In this document: one piece after another, positions 12,556 through 27,200 of the stretch
Layout: each line of letters opens with the position of its first letter
How positions within the stretch are numbered: the stretch's first letter is position 1
DNA from: Chromera velia
Lineage: Eukaryota; Sar; Chromeraceae
NCBI GenBank assembly: GCA_018398765.1
Contig: JAHBMJ010003540.1
Coordinates: 18,613-82,612 of the forward strand
Length of the DNA stretch: 64,000 nucleotides
Direction of reading: 5' to 3'
Notes under the pieces: generated by a model
Database searches by the model: none
The model's input: the letters and a program-made list of their open reading frames with translations, nothing else
Told to the model about the DNA's origin: nothing
Made by a program: the position numbers and the translations under genes

Positions 12556-15500
12556 CGTATGCATTTTTTGTGTGATCAGGTGGAGTTTCTCGACATCTGT
12601 GAGGCGAGATGGCTTCGAAAGAGGGACCCCCACCCCACAGAGCTACCTCCGCCGCCTGATCCCGCCACCCTGCCCCCCAGTATCTCTACAGTTGCCAGCC
12701 GAAGTTTTGCGGCGAGCAAGAGCGCGTTCCTTTCTGGGAGTAAGGGTGATGATGGGGAGCGGGACAGAATCGAGGCTTGTGCGGACAAATTGGCTCTCTC
12801 AATGCGGGCCCGGAAATGTCAGACGATTCTTTCGAACCTCAGAAGCGGTTTCTTTGGGGAACTTTCGGTTGACGAGTCTGTTTTTCTGGCGGATGTCTTG
12901 GAGGAATATGAAACCCGCAGAGAGCGAAAGATCAGGGCAAAGGGTCAGTTGCCCTTTCGATGGGGGATTGACCGCAAGATTGATCCCCGATGCGACCCAA
13001 AGTGGATGAAGGCTGCGAGGGGAGACGCTTCAGACGAGGAAGAGGACAGTGAACAAGCAGAGACAGACGTTGACAGCGTCAATGTGAGTGCTCGATCAGC
13101 CAAACCGAATGAAAAAGAAAAAGAGAAGGACTTCAATCTGACCACAGGCCAGTCTGTCTCATTTGAGAGTGGGACATTGAGACCTCCCAACCCTGCCTCT
13201 GTCGCCTCTCACTCTGGTCAGATGATGAAGGCCCCGAAGAGCCCGGAAGATTCAGGGAAGCTGTCAGAGAGGGGGCAAACTCTTGGCGTACCAAAAAGAG
13301 AAGTCAGCATTTCCACACCACCCAAGACACCATCTGCTGAAGAAAGCAATGACCAAAGGTCCAATGACGCAGAATCTCGACCTGAGTCTGCAAACGCCCT
13401 GATTCTCACAGGGGAGGCATCAAGGGAAGTATCTGCTTCAACAGAAAAAGACGACAAACCCCCTTCCGATCCCGTACCCGATTCAGAAGAACAACGGGGG
13501 GGTGAAAATCTTCCTCCTGATGAAACAGAAGAAGCCTTTCTAGACCCTTCGGTATCCCGTCTGAAGAAGAGCGTTCTTTTTGACCACCCTCCATCCAGGC
13601 CTTCCTCAGCTTCTTCCAACCAAGAAGAGGGACCCAAGGATCCGCTCCCAGAAGAAACGCCGTCTGCTGAGCCCCCATGCAACGAGAAAGGAAACGCTGG
13701 GGGGCAAGGAAGTCCGGGTCCCACTCGTCTCAGGCGATCGCTCACGTGGTCGGCAGGTGACAGAGCATCCAAGCCGGTCAGTTCGTTCATGGACGATGTT
13801 TCACTCAGTCACAAAGTCCATCGATCATGTAAGCAAGCCAAACGAGAGAAGATGCAATGCGACGACCATCAGATGTAGAGCATTGCACATGCACATAAGT
13901 CAGTGAAAAAATGTGTCTGCGAATTTTCTCATTATTTTTCTGGTACATGAGAGGTATTTAAAGCGAACGGGGTGGTTCTGGACAGTTGTGTCTCTGGGAC
14001 CCAAGTATAAGGTGATTTAGCACGCCAATCTGCCACTTGTACGAAGAAGAGAGAAGGACAGAAACGACACTGAAGTAAGAAAGCCCCCAGAAACCCTCTC
14101 TTCCGTATTCTTGCCAGCAATGGTTGTTGTTTTTGATAAACCATACTCGATGCCGTTCACTTCGTGTGTGTTGCTCTGATCCTTGTGGGCATGCCGGAAT
14201 TCTCTGTGCATGCAGACATCTGAAGCCGAAGAGTCGCAGTCAGGCAAGGAGCAGCAAGCTCTGCCTGTGTCAAGAAAGCGGCGAGCAAGCTGCGTCACCC
14301 GGACGGGGGCGTCTGTACAACCTGAACCTGGGGGGCCCGCGGCTCCGGCCCCATTTCGGCGAATGGAACCGGAACTTCCAGGCGGCAGTCCTGCGACAAT
14401 CAGACAGCGACGCAAGGCGCAGAGAGGCGTCACTGCAGATTTTTCGAGTCCTGCGGTTCGAAAGACAAAGAAGGAGAAGGTGGAGATGGAAGAGGCAATT
14501 TTGGACATCCTTGAAACTCCCCTCGACCCTCTTGGAGGCAACGAGGACGTGAAGGTTCGTCAGCAATCTCGGGACCGCGCGCATCTAGGTTTTGTGTGTG
14601 CACACACACAAAACAAAAAGCATGATGTACAATATAGAAGCTTAATGACTTTGGCTTCAGATGAACCTTCTCGATCGTTTTGGCTTGCCCTCAAAAATTT
14701 GATTTTACAATCAAATGGAGTGCTTATCTCTCCATATCCCCTGTCTCTGTGCAGCGGAAGATCGACGACCTTGCTGAGAGCCGTGTCGCTGCCATTGAAC
14801 GGAAGGTCTGTGTTTCTTCTTTCTATGATGGCTTCTGTTGATATCACTCTGTTGCTTTACACACCCCATGAGAAGACAGATTGAGGACAGCCAGACTGAT
14901 CAAATACACCTCTCCGCACGTGACAAAATCTTTGCATGAGCATAACAACATCCGACATCCATCTCTTCATCGGAGCGAAACACAAGTCTTTGCATCTGCT
15001 ACTTGCTCCAGAGCTTTTCACTCCTTTTGGATTGATACATTGTGTTTCTGTTCCCGTGAACGTTGCGCGCAGGTGGAGCGTCTTCATGAGCTGAAGGGAT
15101 TGCCTCTAAACGCGGTCGCCCGGCAAATGACACTTTGGTGCGTCCGTGGCCGACTCACTTCTACTAGAAGTTTTCGTCTCCTCGGTTCTTGGGTGCAGCA
15201 CGGCCACCATCCTTTCGAATTGTAACACACGGAAGGAGTCTGAGTGTTACTTAGAGCGTGAACGATCAGTTTGTCATTTTTTGCTGTTTCGCGTCGTCCA
15301 AGACCTTGCCTGCGGATGATTTCCTCTCTACATGATCTTGCTTTGTTGCAGGAAAATTCTGGAGGAAGACCAGGCAGACGAGGGGGAGGACCTGGCGGTT
15401 GCCCTGTTGAACGCCGCGTTTGGTGCAGAGGAGCAGAACGTCGACGTCTGCGTGTGAGTTTTTTCAATGGATGGAGAAATTGTATGAAGAAATGTTGCAC

Positions 15501-18500
15501 AAACGGAGGAGAGGAAGGGGGAAAGTGACAAAAAACAGAAGGCAAGGAAGGAAGGAAGGAAGGAAGGAAGAAAGGGGGGAAGGAGTTAGTGGGTGAGGGA
15601 GGAAGGGTGAGAGGGAGTGCGGGAGGGAAAAGTAGCCTTGAATTCCTCTTTATGATGAAAAGTGTTACATGCGCCCACTTTTACGTCGCCTTTTGCCCGC
15701 TCACCTGCAGCCTCTGTCAGCTCAAAGGGAGACGACAGAGACGCCTTGGACGCAATCTCCTCGACGCGAAGGTCAGAACAGCGAGGCTTGGGGTATCCCG
15801 TATCTCTGCACAATTCAATGGAGACAATGCAATCGACGGCAGGACCGCAGGCGAAGACACCAAGAGAAATTGTCGAAGCATGAAACTTCGCTCAGAACTT
15901 CTCGACAGAGTTTCCATGCTGTAGAAAAAGGTTCAGCGCTTGCTTGATGTGAAGTCGCAAGTTTGTCTATGGTCGGGGTCTCTCTCCTTTTCCCTTTCTT
16001 TTTCCTTTCTTTGTCTTGCCTCGTTTCAATTCCAACAGATTTCATTGATTCATGCTTGACTGCAGATTCGAAAGCTTCACGAGGCTGCCAAATCGGACGG
16101 TTTCCTCAAAAGCAGTCAGTCACGAATCGAAAAGAGAATGGGATTCTCCGCGTATCTTGCTTTTCTGTAAAGAACAAAAAGGAATTGAGTTCGCGAAGTA
16201 CCGAGAGGAACACTGAAATGAGAAGTGCTTCCATAAGCTCCGTCGCTCTCTAAAAAGCGCTCAGCCTATGACACGAGCGACTCTACTGGATTGATTCCAT
16301 TGCATTTGTATCTCTTTGTCTTTATCTCTCTGTCACCATGTGTTTCTCTCGCTGCGTATGCTTCATCTTTTACTTCACAAACAGTTTTCTTTCGGTCATG
16401 TTTTGTGTTTTTTATGTCTGCTTTTCCGACTCGTTTTGTGTTTTTTATGTCTGCTTTTCCGACTCGTTTTGTGTTTTTTATGTCTGCTTTTCCGACTCGT
16501 TTTGTGTTTTTTATGTCTGCTTTTCCGACTCGTTTTGTGTTTTTTATGTCTGCTTTTCCGACTCGTTTTGTGTTTTTTATGTCTGCTTTTCCGACTCGTT
16601 TTGTGTTTTTTATGTCTGCTTTTCCGACTCGTTTTGTGTTTTTTATGTCTGCTTTTCCGACTCGTTTTGTGTTTTTTATGTCTGCTTTTCCGACTCGTTT
16701 TGTGTTTTTTATGTCTGCTTTTCCGACTCGTTTTATGTTTTTTATGTTTGCTTTTCTGCCTCCATTCCATGCAGTCCAAAATCTGACCACAAGGAGAGCT
16801 CAGGAGTCGGTAACGTACAACTTCCTCTCCAACTCCATCACAGACAGACACGCAGTCCACGCCCAGGTCCACGCCATCACAACGCACAAACTTGAACACC
16901 TCACCTTTCGATTCTTCGAACTCTGGTTGATGAACCTGGCCATCTTCTACGCATACGTCATACAGGTCAGCCGGCTGGAACCATACCCTTGCAAGATCTT
17001 CTGCATGGTCGGTCGGGAAACTTTTGCATGAATTTTCACGACAGGTCGGTCACTCCCGGGCCTGGCAGTATTTGTTTAGGAATTTCATACACACCTATTG
17101 GATGCGAGTTCCTTCGCCTGTGTACGGATGTAGGCGCATGATGCTTTTCGACTTTTCCTGAACTCCATCGTCTGCCATTTAGTGTGCGTTTCTGTTTATC
17201 TTCTCTTGTCTGCATTCTTTTTTGTTGGTCTTCTTGCAGTGGAAAGCACGACATTTTTACGACCAGAAGATCGCTCGAGATGAGGTGTCGAAGATCTCCA
17301 CCTTCGACCGTTTCGTCAAGAGCCTGAGGACAAAATTCTCCAAATTCTCCCTCACCCAGCTGCCCGAAGTGCGTCCCTTCGTGCCCGTCCCTCCAAAGGT
17401 CGAGCCACCCCCCTCAGGCGGCCCCGGTCTCTTTCAAAGAGGAGTCACGGGGAATGTAAAAGATCCGGCTGCTGCAGAACCACCCCGACCTCCAACACCG
17501 CCCCCCCGTCCAGAAATTCCCTTCCACGACTTTGCAAAGACTACGCCCTTCCTCCTCAGAATCACAAGATACGCAGAACGATATCGACGTCACGCAAATG
17601 CGTCGGTGTCCCGTCTGGAATACGAACTGGAGAAGCAGGTCAGGCGAATCTCTCACTCATCCGTCATGATGGCGCATCTGTTGAGAAGCCCACTGGTGTT
17701 GTTTCAAAGCTTTCCGTCTCGCCCGTATCGCACTGTCAGATGTCTAAAAAAAAATTCTCCCTTGTGGGCTGGGCCACTTCGATCGATTGTGAAGCACGAG
17801 ACGATATGATAATCCTGCACAGATTCGTCTGCCTTGAGTGCGGTGAAGACATGGCATGGCTCAGAATTGTGTGGATACTCCCTTTATTGTTGTATTTCTT
17901 CATGATTCATGCCCCACACTTTGACCAGCATTCTTTGGAATTGTTAATCTATGCAGGACGAAATGCTGAGGCAAATGAAGGAGAGACAAGAGATGATCAG
18001 CAATCTGACTGAAAGAGGGTGAGTCAGTTTCTCTCTTTGATCTTTCCTTGATCTTTCCGCACGTCTACTGTTGTCTAGATGCGCACATCGGATTGAGCAC
18101 CCGTTCGCTCTTCTCTTTCTCGCTTGATTTCCTTCTTCCGGATCGTTTCCTTCGTCTGAGGAAGAAAAGAAGCAAGGAAGACTGCCTTCGATGCACATTG
18201 GATCGAGTGGCTTTCTCGGCTCACTCTTCACCTGCACTGACTGGATTCTTCTTGCAGGCTTGTCGGGAACTTGAAGCAAATGGGGCTTCCTGACCTGGAT
18301 GTGAGTATGGCTGGGCTCTCGTTGGGTGTGGACCTCCATCAGGGGACTCCAGGGAGCAGTCCGATGGGAGGAGGCAACCAGTCCCAGAGAGAGGCTCTGG
18401 AGAAGGAGAGGTCCCTTGCAGAGTCATTGAAGAAAAGAAAGATGGATTACCTGAAGGCGAGAAGCATGGAGAAAGTCAACGCACTTCGAAGCGATGCAAA

Positions 18501-19024
18501 AATTGCACAGAATCGTGTAGATGCCGTCACCCGTGAGGTCAGTGAGCTCCGTCTTCTAGGCGGTTGCCTGTTCTCCTGACAAATGGGCCAGAGAGCGGTT
18601 CGGCTTGCCGGTTCATCCACATACCAGCCTGCCAGAGATCAATCCGATGTGATTCTGACTCTCTCTGCTGTTTCATCCAGCAGGCTTATGAAAAAGGAAG
18701 CTCTGAGGTCCTGATTCTGATCCTGGCTATTTGGCTTCCTTCGTTCGGCCAACGTGACCTTTAGATTAGGAAATGAAAAGAGAAATGCACATGAAATGCG
18801 TTTCCTTTCCTTTCCTTTCTCTCCCTTCCTTCCCTACCTCTTTGGATGGCTGTGCAGCTGAGCGAGGCTCTGAAGGTTCCGATGGCGTCTGTTCTCAAGG
18901 ACGTGGAGGTATTCTTCGAGCGGTGGAGGAAGAAAGTGAGGGACAAAAGGAGAATCCAGCTGGAACTGGAGAGCGCAAAGTTTCGCATTGTCGAACAGCA
19001 GAAGAAGAAAGAGTAGGTCGCATG

Positions 19025-19103
<79 letters not shown>

Positions 19104-21179
19104 CGTGCGCGCGCGTGTCCTTCGTATGTGTGGGGGGGGGAATAGAGGAAGGAAGTGGTTCAGACTATTCGTATTCTACGATTGTCAGGCGACGTTGCCA
19201 CAAGGAACACTCGATGAAACCTGTATGGAAAGTCAAAAAAGGGCACCCGTACAAAAGTTCGGAAGCAACGAAGCGAATGAGGAATGCACGTAGGTGTTCT
19301 TCCCCAACGCTGCACAGGCGAGGACATTCCTTTGAAGACGCACTTCTGCGCCACTTGTTCGTGATGGCATGTGTTTTTCTTTTTTTCCTGCAGGATAAGG
19401 GAGAAAGAGCTCGAGGATTGGCTGCAAAACCAAATTGAGCAAAGAGCAACGCAAGTAAGTCTTTTTCTGCCTCCACTGTTTTAGTTTTCTCCTGACTTGC
19501 TGTTCTGTGTCACATCATTCTTCGAAGCGAAAAATGGGAGAGGAGCACTCAAGAGATGCAAGAGGCCATTCCGATTTTCCCGATTTACTTGACTCCTACA
19601 AATTAAATGCATGCGTGTGTTCGTGCAGGACCGACTAAATGCAAGAATGAAGCAGTCTCAGGTATCCGGGCAGATCAAAAGGCTTCGTGCGACAATACGG
19701 AAGGAGCGTCCGGCGGTGGTTACTCTGGCTGAGCGACTGGTAGCCTGTCAGACGAAGATGAGTTCAATCTTTCCGCTCATGAAGGCAGCTGTCAATTTTT
19801 TCATTCCCCCAGAGAGACGTCGCAGAGGAAGACCGGAAATTTCTTTGGATTTTCTTCCTCTGACGAATCTTCAGACTCTTGAGGATATGGGGGGAAAAGA
19901 AGGAGCTGCCATCATGAAGCGACTTGAAATACAATTTTTCAGGCAGACTGCGCAGGACGGGGTCACGAAGGGTGCCACAATCGTGGAGTTGGTGGCTCAA
20001 GAGGGCGATGCAGACTTCGAGAGTGTAGTGAATGCTTTTTCAAAAGCTGTGGAGCAAGAATTTCGGTACGCTGTTTTTCTTCATGGGTAGAAGGTGACCT
20101 TTTTTACCCATCCTTCTCTTTGCTGTGGTGCCGATCGACTTGGACAGTTGAGCACCTCGCCGTCTTATCAGGAGACTTTATCTTGTCTCCGACACATGAA
20201 TCTACATCACAAAGACCACATGATACTCTCTCCCTGGCCCCAAACTTTTCTGTCTCTGCCCATCTGTCTACGTGCCTATCTAGGTATTCATTTTTCTTTC
20301 TCTCTGCCTGTCTATCCAAATGGGTTCGTCCTAGAAGAAAAAGAGACTTCAGACATTCTTTGTGTCTGGTTGCCTATCTGTCCGTCTTCATGCAGGTACG
20401 CCTTGACCTGCTCGGGTGCTTTCGCACTAGTCGCAGACACGCAGGAGAATCCATTAGAGGACCCCGGCAGACCCGCACGGGCAGCACGGAGCTCCATTGG
20501 ACGGGCTTCTGTGGACTCGGCGGGGGCGACTGCGGTGCACGCGTTGAACGAGAACGCGTGGCCTCAATTGTTCAAAAGAGCACAGGAGGGGCTACTCGCA
20601 GTGGCTGCAGAGTTGCGGAACTTCAATCAGGGCGTAGCGGAGGCCCTTCAAAGTGCGGAAGTGAATCAAGGTCAGAGAGCTCAAAGAAAAACACATGACA
20701 GTCGAGTTGTCGTTCTGCGTCGTCGCATTTTCATATACAAGTTCAGCAATGACGTGAATGACTGACAAAAGGAAAAAGGGCCGATTAAGAAAATCTGTGC
20801 CTATCTATGTCTAATTGCGGTGCCATGCAATTGGAGGGATGGAGAGACCACGTGTAGAGGCGTTTTGGTTGTGTCGCTAGTGCATCCCTTGACCCGTGTT
20901 CTGCTGTAGCTGTCTTTTGGCTTGCATACCTGCAGGAGACAGCGAACGTGCGTGCTTCGAATCCAATTCTAGTGTGACGTTTTTGCAGGTCAATTGGTCG
21001 ATGCGCTGAATAGACAGGAGATGAATTCCCAGGGAAAGGAGGGAGGCAGCTCGGCAAACGGCAGAACGGCATTTCAGGTCGGGTTGCACATTTCCCTTCG
21101 CACAACTTTCCTTTGTACAAACATGCGTGCGGGGGTGCATGTGTGTGTGTGCGCGCGCGCGTGTGTGTGTGTGAGAGAG

Positions 21180-21211
<32 letters not shown>

Positions 21212-24200
21212 GCTGTATGCCTATTCATCCTTGGCCCTACCCGCTTAGGAGGTGCTCTCACAACTTCTCTATTTGATTGACTGCCTGCTTGAGTACTCTG
21301 CCTCTGAGGAGGGTGCGCCTGTAAGGTGGCAAAACTTTGAAGTCTCGGGCATGGCTCCTTGATGTGTATGTTGTCTTCGCTCTGCCCTCTCCCTCTCAGA
21401 TAGAACTGTTGAAAGAGGCGATTGCCCAACACCTGGAGACAAAGGAAAAACTGGAGTGGGAGATCGACATGCTGGAAAAGAATGGCGACGAAACGGAAAG
21501 GGCCCAGGTGGGTCGCCCTTATTTCGCTGTTTTCAAAGACTAAAGAAGCTTTTTATTCTCTTTTTTCGTGTTCCCCTTCTCTGTTTCGTTCCTTGCTTGG
21601 CGGGAGACAGACAGGGAGAGAGAGAATTTTCCGTCGAGGCAATGAAGAACCGAAGTCCCCAATGACGCGGTACCCATGTTTACAGGGGCGTATGTGGGTT
21701 TCTCTCTCCAAGAAAACGTCGCAGCTTCGTAGAGAAAATCAAAGAAGAAGCGGCGCAGAGACCTCTACAGGAATGTATTCAAACACATAGAAGAACGGGG
21801 AGGAGAAAAAGAGCAAGAAAGTAGTTGGGTCTCGAAGACGGGGAGAGTTCAAAACGACGGGAAGACTGACAAACGTCTGCAGTTGGGCATGAGACCTGAG
21901 GATACCAGAGGCAAAATGAAGAATAGGCGGCGAGCATGAGGACCGGATGAAAGAAGAGAAAGGAGGATAGTTCGAAAAGAAGATTTTTTTTTCAAGATAA
22001 GAACGGATATTGACCGATTGCTGCGGGGCAGAAAGGGACGAAGAGACAAGAGAAAGCAGATGTTCCCCTCTTTGGCGAGAATTCTTCCAACCCCTCCTTT
22101 GCATGATGCATTTGCAGAGACGTGAGAGAGAACGAGAGGCCAATAAGCTCCTCAAAATGGAGGTCCGTCCTTTGACTTTAGTTCTCCATTCTCTTTTGTT
22201 TTGACGTGAAGCTTTCCTCGATGCCTTCACACTTTCCCATTAAAGTACATCAAACTTGAGTGATCTGGAACGTTTATCCGACTTGAGGCAAAAAGAACAG
22301 GGCATGCAGCACGAAAAAATGGGCTTTGCATTGTGGATCCGACCAGACTTCTCTTATTCTCCTGTGAGAGCCTCTCCTTGTGCCGCCCCCAGAACTTCCC
22401 TGAATTTCGTCGAATGCTTTAGCAACCTGCCGCTCCCTGCAGGCTGGCTTGAGTGTGAAGGCCAAAGAGGCTGCAGGAGCGGAAGTGGAGAGGAATAGAA
22501 CTCTCACGAGGAAGTTGCAGGTCCTCGAACGAAAACTTCTGATTGCCGAAGAAACCATGCGAATGGTCCGTTTTTGTTAACACTTGTCTGAATAGAGCAT
22601 ATCCAGTCAGACCAACAACTCCATTGCTGTTTGAAGACGCAGATCGAGTTTGAGCGAAGGGCTGTCTCTGGCTGATCCGAGCTTTCTATGGCTGCGCTCC
22701 CTCGTGCAGGCAAGTGACCGTTTCGGGATATCGTGTCGTGATCCGTGGCTTTCAGGTTTCTTATTTGCGGGATGCATTTGTTTCATCTGTGCTCGTTCGT
22801 TCTTCCTTCACCTACAGCTCTTGTCCTGCACCCCTCCATTGGCAGGTACAGGAGGAGCACGAGGCTTCACTAGTTGCCTCACCAAGGCCCGGGAGCAAGA
22901 GCAGCAGAGGAAAAAAAGAGAGTCCGAGAAAAGAGCAGAAACTTCCTCTGGGGGCAGATGGAGGAGACGCAAAAATATTTTTGGAAGACCCGGGAGACGA
23001 ATCTGGAGACGACGATGAGGAGGAAGAAGACATGATGTCGGAAGACGGGGACGAGGATCTCAGTCTGTCCTCACCTCCTGTGGCAGAGGCAATTCGGGAG
23101 GACGGACAGCAACAGAAAGAAAAGGAAAAGGAGAAGGAGGGCGCAGGGGGGAGACGGAGAAAGGGGACTCGCAGGAGCATTCACGGACCGCCAGAGGTAC
23201 GTTGGTCTGCAAGCACGACTTTTTCTCTCGCCCCGAAGATGGTTTTTGAAAAATTAATCCACTGTTCCCACTGAAGAAGTGCATGTGTGAAATGAGAAGA
23301 GGACCCTCACTGCCATGACGCTCTTTGAGCACCTGTCGCTCTGGACTCACCCTACTTTTTCTTGGTTTTGCGGCACAAAGTGCGATTTGATCACATGGTC
23401 AAGTTTTCTGATTTCACGATAGAAGTGGACTTGACACTTTCATATTTTCTCTGTACTTGTTTGCAGATCCTCGTGCTGGCCCCCTCCCTCCAGCAGCTCC
23501 TGCAAGGACTCTCTGGAGCGACGACCCCGGAAGAAAGGGACGCGATCCTCAGAGGTCCAGAGGTTCTTGCACCAGCGCAGAGGGAGGCAGAACTCTCCAC
23601 ACGACGTTTGATGGACCGCTCCGTGTTCCTCTACTGCACTCTGTTTGAGATCCTCACTGCCACTCTCAGTCGGCCTGACTCCAACCCGGTGAGTGAGACT
23701 GTCAAGACAGATGAGGGGCTTGGGTACAAAGTTGATCAGCTTTGGCGGCAAAGGCGGAACTGAAAAGGGACGGGGAGACTTAATGAAGGAAGCAGTTGAT
23801 GGTCATTCAAGACAATTTTGCTACAGTCAAGCTCTGCCCCTCATTCTTGTCACCCCTTTTCCCTCTCGCTTTGAGTACTCATGTGCAGATTCAAGCGAGG
23901 ATGGAGACAGTCGCCCTGCAGGCTCAACTGCGTCATTTGGACGCTCTGGCAGACGCCCTTGCGCAGAGGGATCCTAAACGAGCAGACAGGTACGCTGCAC
24001 AGTTGACCCTCTTTGCGGAATGCAACTCGACAGAGAGATGACAAATTCGAATAAGAGTAAGTCTTGTTCCGAAAGGCAAGATCGACGTGATGTCCACTTC
24101 CTGTCTAAGTCGAACTTCAGTGCATTTGTCCCTTTCAGACTTTGGAAGTTGAACAAGAACGCAAAAATTGCCCGCTCCCGCTCTTGATTCTTTTTGTCGT

Positions 24201-27200
24201 TCTACCTCCTTTCTTCAGGGCTGCCCGGTTTTTGTTCTCCGACGTCACGGCACTTTCGGGGAAATCCCCCCCATCTGGGGCGTCTGTCAAAAAGGTGGCC
24301 ACACGGGCAGAGGACCGAGAGAACATGATCGCAGTGAATCTGAATCTCTCTTACAGCTTTTCACAACCAGAGACACTAGCAGACGATGCCGCTCGTCTAT
24401 TCTCGGGAAGACGAAAGACGCACACAGAAGGGGGGGGACCGAGGGCAGACTTGTTCGTGTTCAACACAGAAAGGCCAGAAAGAGACAGCCCGAAGAATTT
24501 GAGCAGCTGGAAGCCGGAGGAGAGCCTCATGGACCTCCGAATCCTTTTTGACAAGTAAGTGAATAGGAGGGCGGAACAATTGAAAAATCATATTTCGTGA
24601 GCAAAAAGTGTACATCCAACTATCCAAGGCGATCGTTTAGCGAAGTACACTGTTGTCGGTAAAGGGCATGTGTGTCAATCTCTCTGTCCCTATGACTTCA
24701 TTCTCATACATGCTGCTCCTCTTCCTACTCAGGCTCGAGATGCGCGTGTTGAAGTATCTTTTTGAGGAGCGCGACGCTTTGAAAATCAGAGAGAGAGAAC
24801 TACAGGAGGAGCGAGAGGCGCAGGAAAAGGCAGAAAGAGAGAGGCTGGAAGCAGAGGAAGCGGAGCGAGCGAAGGTGAAAGCGGCCAGAGCAGCAGAAGC
24901 TGCCGCCCAAGCTGAGAGGGAGCGGAAGGAAAGGGAGGAGTTGGCGTTACAAGAGTCCACGCGGAAGAAGCAAGAGACTCCCCCTGCCATAAAAACAGAA
25001 GAGGATGCAAAAAGCGAAAAGGCCCCTTCTTCTTCAAAGCAAGAGGACCGCTTGTCCCGTGAGGTCTCTGAGGTGAAAGACAGGGAAGAGGAGAAAGACC
25101 AGGAACCTGAAAAGGGGGATGGAGCCGACCAGACTGGGCTCGAGGACCAGAAGGAGGAGGAAGAGGAAGAAGAAGGGCAGCTTGGTCGAAGCAGGTCGAG
25201 GGCCTTTCTTGGTTCGAGGGAAGAGGAAAAGGGGCTTGAGGGTGCGGGCGATGATATGGAGGGTTCAGAATCAGAAAAGCCATCGAATATCGAGGACGGC
25301 CCAGTCAAACCTCTTTCTGCAGACACTGTGAAAGAGGAAGAACGTCCCAGGAGCAGAACAGAAGATGACAAAAGCAATGACGCAGACTCATTGAACATGA
25401 ACAAGACTCTTCCCCCCCTCCCTTTTGAGCGTGCTGGAACAAAGTTGAATTTGTCTTCATTTTCTCCTCAGAGAGAGGGAACTCGTCCTCTCGAGCGCAC
25501 TGTCAGTCTAGAGGAGGCAGGAGAAGGAGAGGACCACGCTGCTACCAAACAAACAAAAGAAGAGATGAGACGGACCAGACTGAGTCTTCCTCGGGGCATG
25601 GCCCTCCAGCTTGACAAGAAGAGTCTCGACGATCTGCTTCTCAAAGAACACAGGAGGGAGGTCGGACAAGTGATGTCCAATTTGGTCTCCAATCTCACCC
25701 GCTTCACGAAGGACGGAGGGGCCCAGTTGACAGAGAAGGAGGCGATCCTGTGGAAGCTCACAGAGCAGGCAGCGGTCAGTGAAAGTGCGACGCGGTGAGG
25801 GTGTAGTCGAGGCTTAAGAGCCGCTTGACTTCATGGAGGAGGATACAGCGAAAAATGGCAATCAATGCGTGCATGACCCCATTTTTCGGTTAATGAAACA
25901 ATGACTGTCGGAAGAAGCCTTTTTTGAAAAAAGACGGATTGAGTCCATGGATAAAATGGAATGCGAAATGGCTTATGGCTGTGTGTGTGTTGCAGGCTCG
26001 AGCAGACAAGAAGCTGGAATCCGAAATGAGACGAAAGAGCATCCAGGTCTGTGTGTCTGATTTTTTGCGCGAAGCATGCCCGTTCCCTCTGCCCCACCTC
26101 TTCCTGTCTAAGCGTTTGTAGTTGATCACTCTTTCGTTCGATTCTCACCGTTTGTCGATCTACTAAGCGAGATGTTATGTATGCCGTTCTAAGATGCCTT
26201 CCCCCTCAATTGGGTGCTGCTGTTTTACTTTCTCTTCTTTTTTGTCCCCAGCCACCTCTCGTTGTCTCTCTGTCCCTGCAATATCCCTCTGCAAGCTTGA
26301 TCGACAAATGACTTCCAGACAAGGGCTGTGCGGCCGGGACGGAACAGAGGGGATGAGAAGATGGGTGCGACGATGCATGTGCACCTGCGATTCTGTATTT
26401 GTGAGTGTCGGCGTGTACATGTTTGCTTGATCAACTTTTGACTCTTGCTTTCCTTTCTCCGTGTGTCTGCCTCCATGCATCTACACGTCCAGACGGGTCC
26501 TCCTGGTTCGGTGGTTGGGCCTCTTGTCGTGTTAGACGAAGAAGATGAGGTGTCCATTCGGGAGTTTCTGGCGGCAGTGGCGAGGAGGGAGCAGGCGGGG
26601 GGACAGGGACAAAAGGAGAAAGACAAGGAAATGCAGAGACAGATCAACATCGTGATAGGAGACCTCCCACAGAGAATAGTCGGACCAGTGCTTGCCGCTC
26701 TCGCCGCCGACGTGAAGGAGCCTCTCTCTCTCCTCTGGACACTGGTCCGTCTCTTTCATTTCATTCTGCAGACTCTTTTCCATATATATTTACTCTCAGA
26801 GAAATTCATGAGAGTGACTCTCAGCCGTACATACTCAAAGGATCGCGTTTGCATGTCAGCTTGAGAAGGGAGCCTAGAAACCTCCCTGGAAATCTGCCAC
26901 TCGATCTCCTCTGGGATTGTCTCTGCGTCGTCTGAAGCATGGCTGTCTGTCTGCCGCACGTGCTCCGGAAGGTCCTCCTACCAACCGAGACAATCACTAA
27001 GTCACTTGATCAGGCGGAGAACTCAACACACATGAGATCGGCGATAATGAGCTTCTAAGAGATCTGACGCAGTTCTCATCTGCTTTCAAGCGATGTGTAT
27101 TCTGAATGTTTGCGTACGTGGTCTTTTTTCATCCCTTTGTACACTCACTTCGGCAGGTTGCGAAAGTGCGAAAGGAGCGCGCAGAGCTCGCCAGAAGCCT

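Noticed and set aside
16266-16899. Long Lys-rich (minus) and Phe-rich (plus) repetitive proteins across the minisatellite
   Set aside because: They arise from a 33-bp repeat with no stops in five frames. The region is an intron by splice phase (16114 to 16775).
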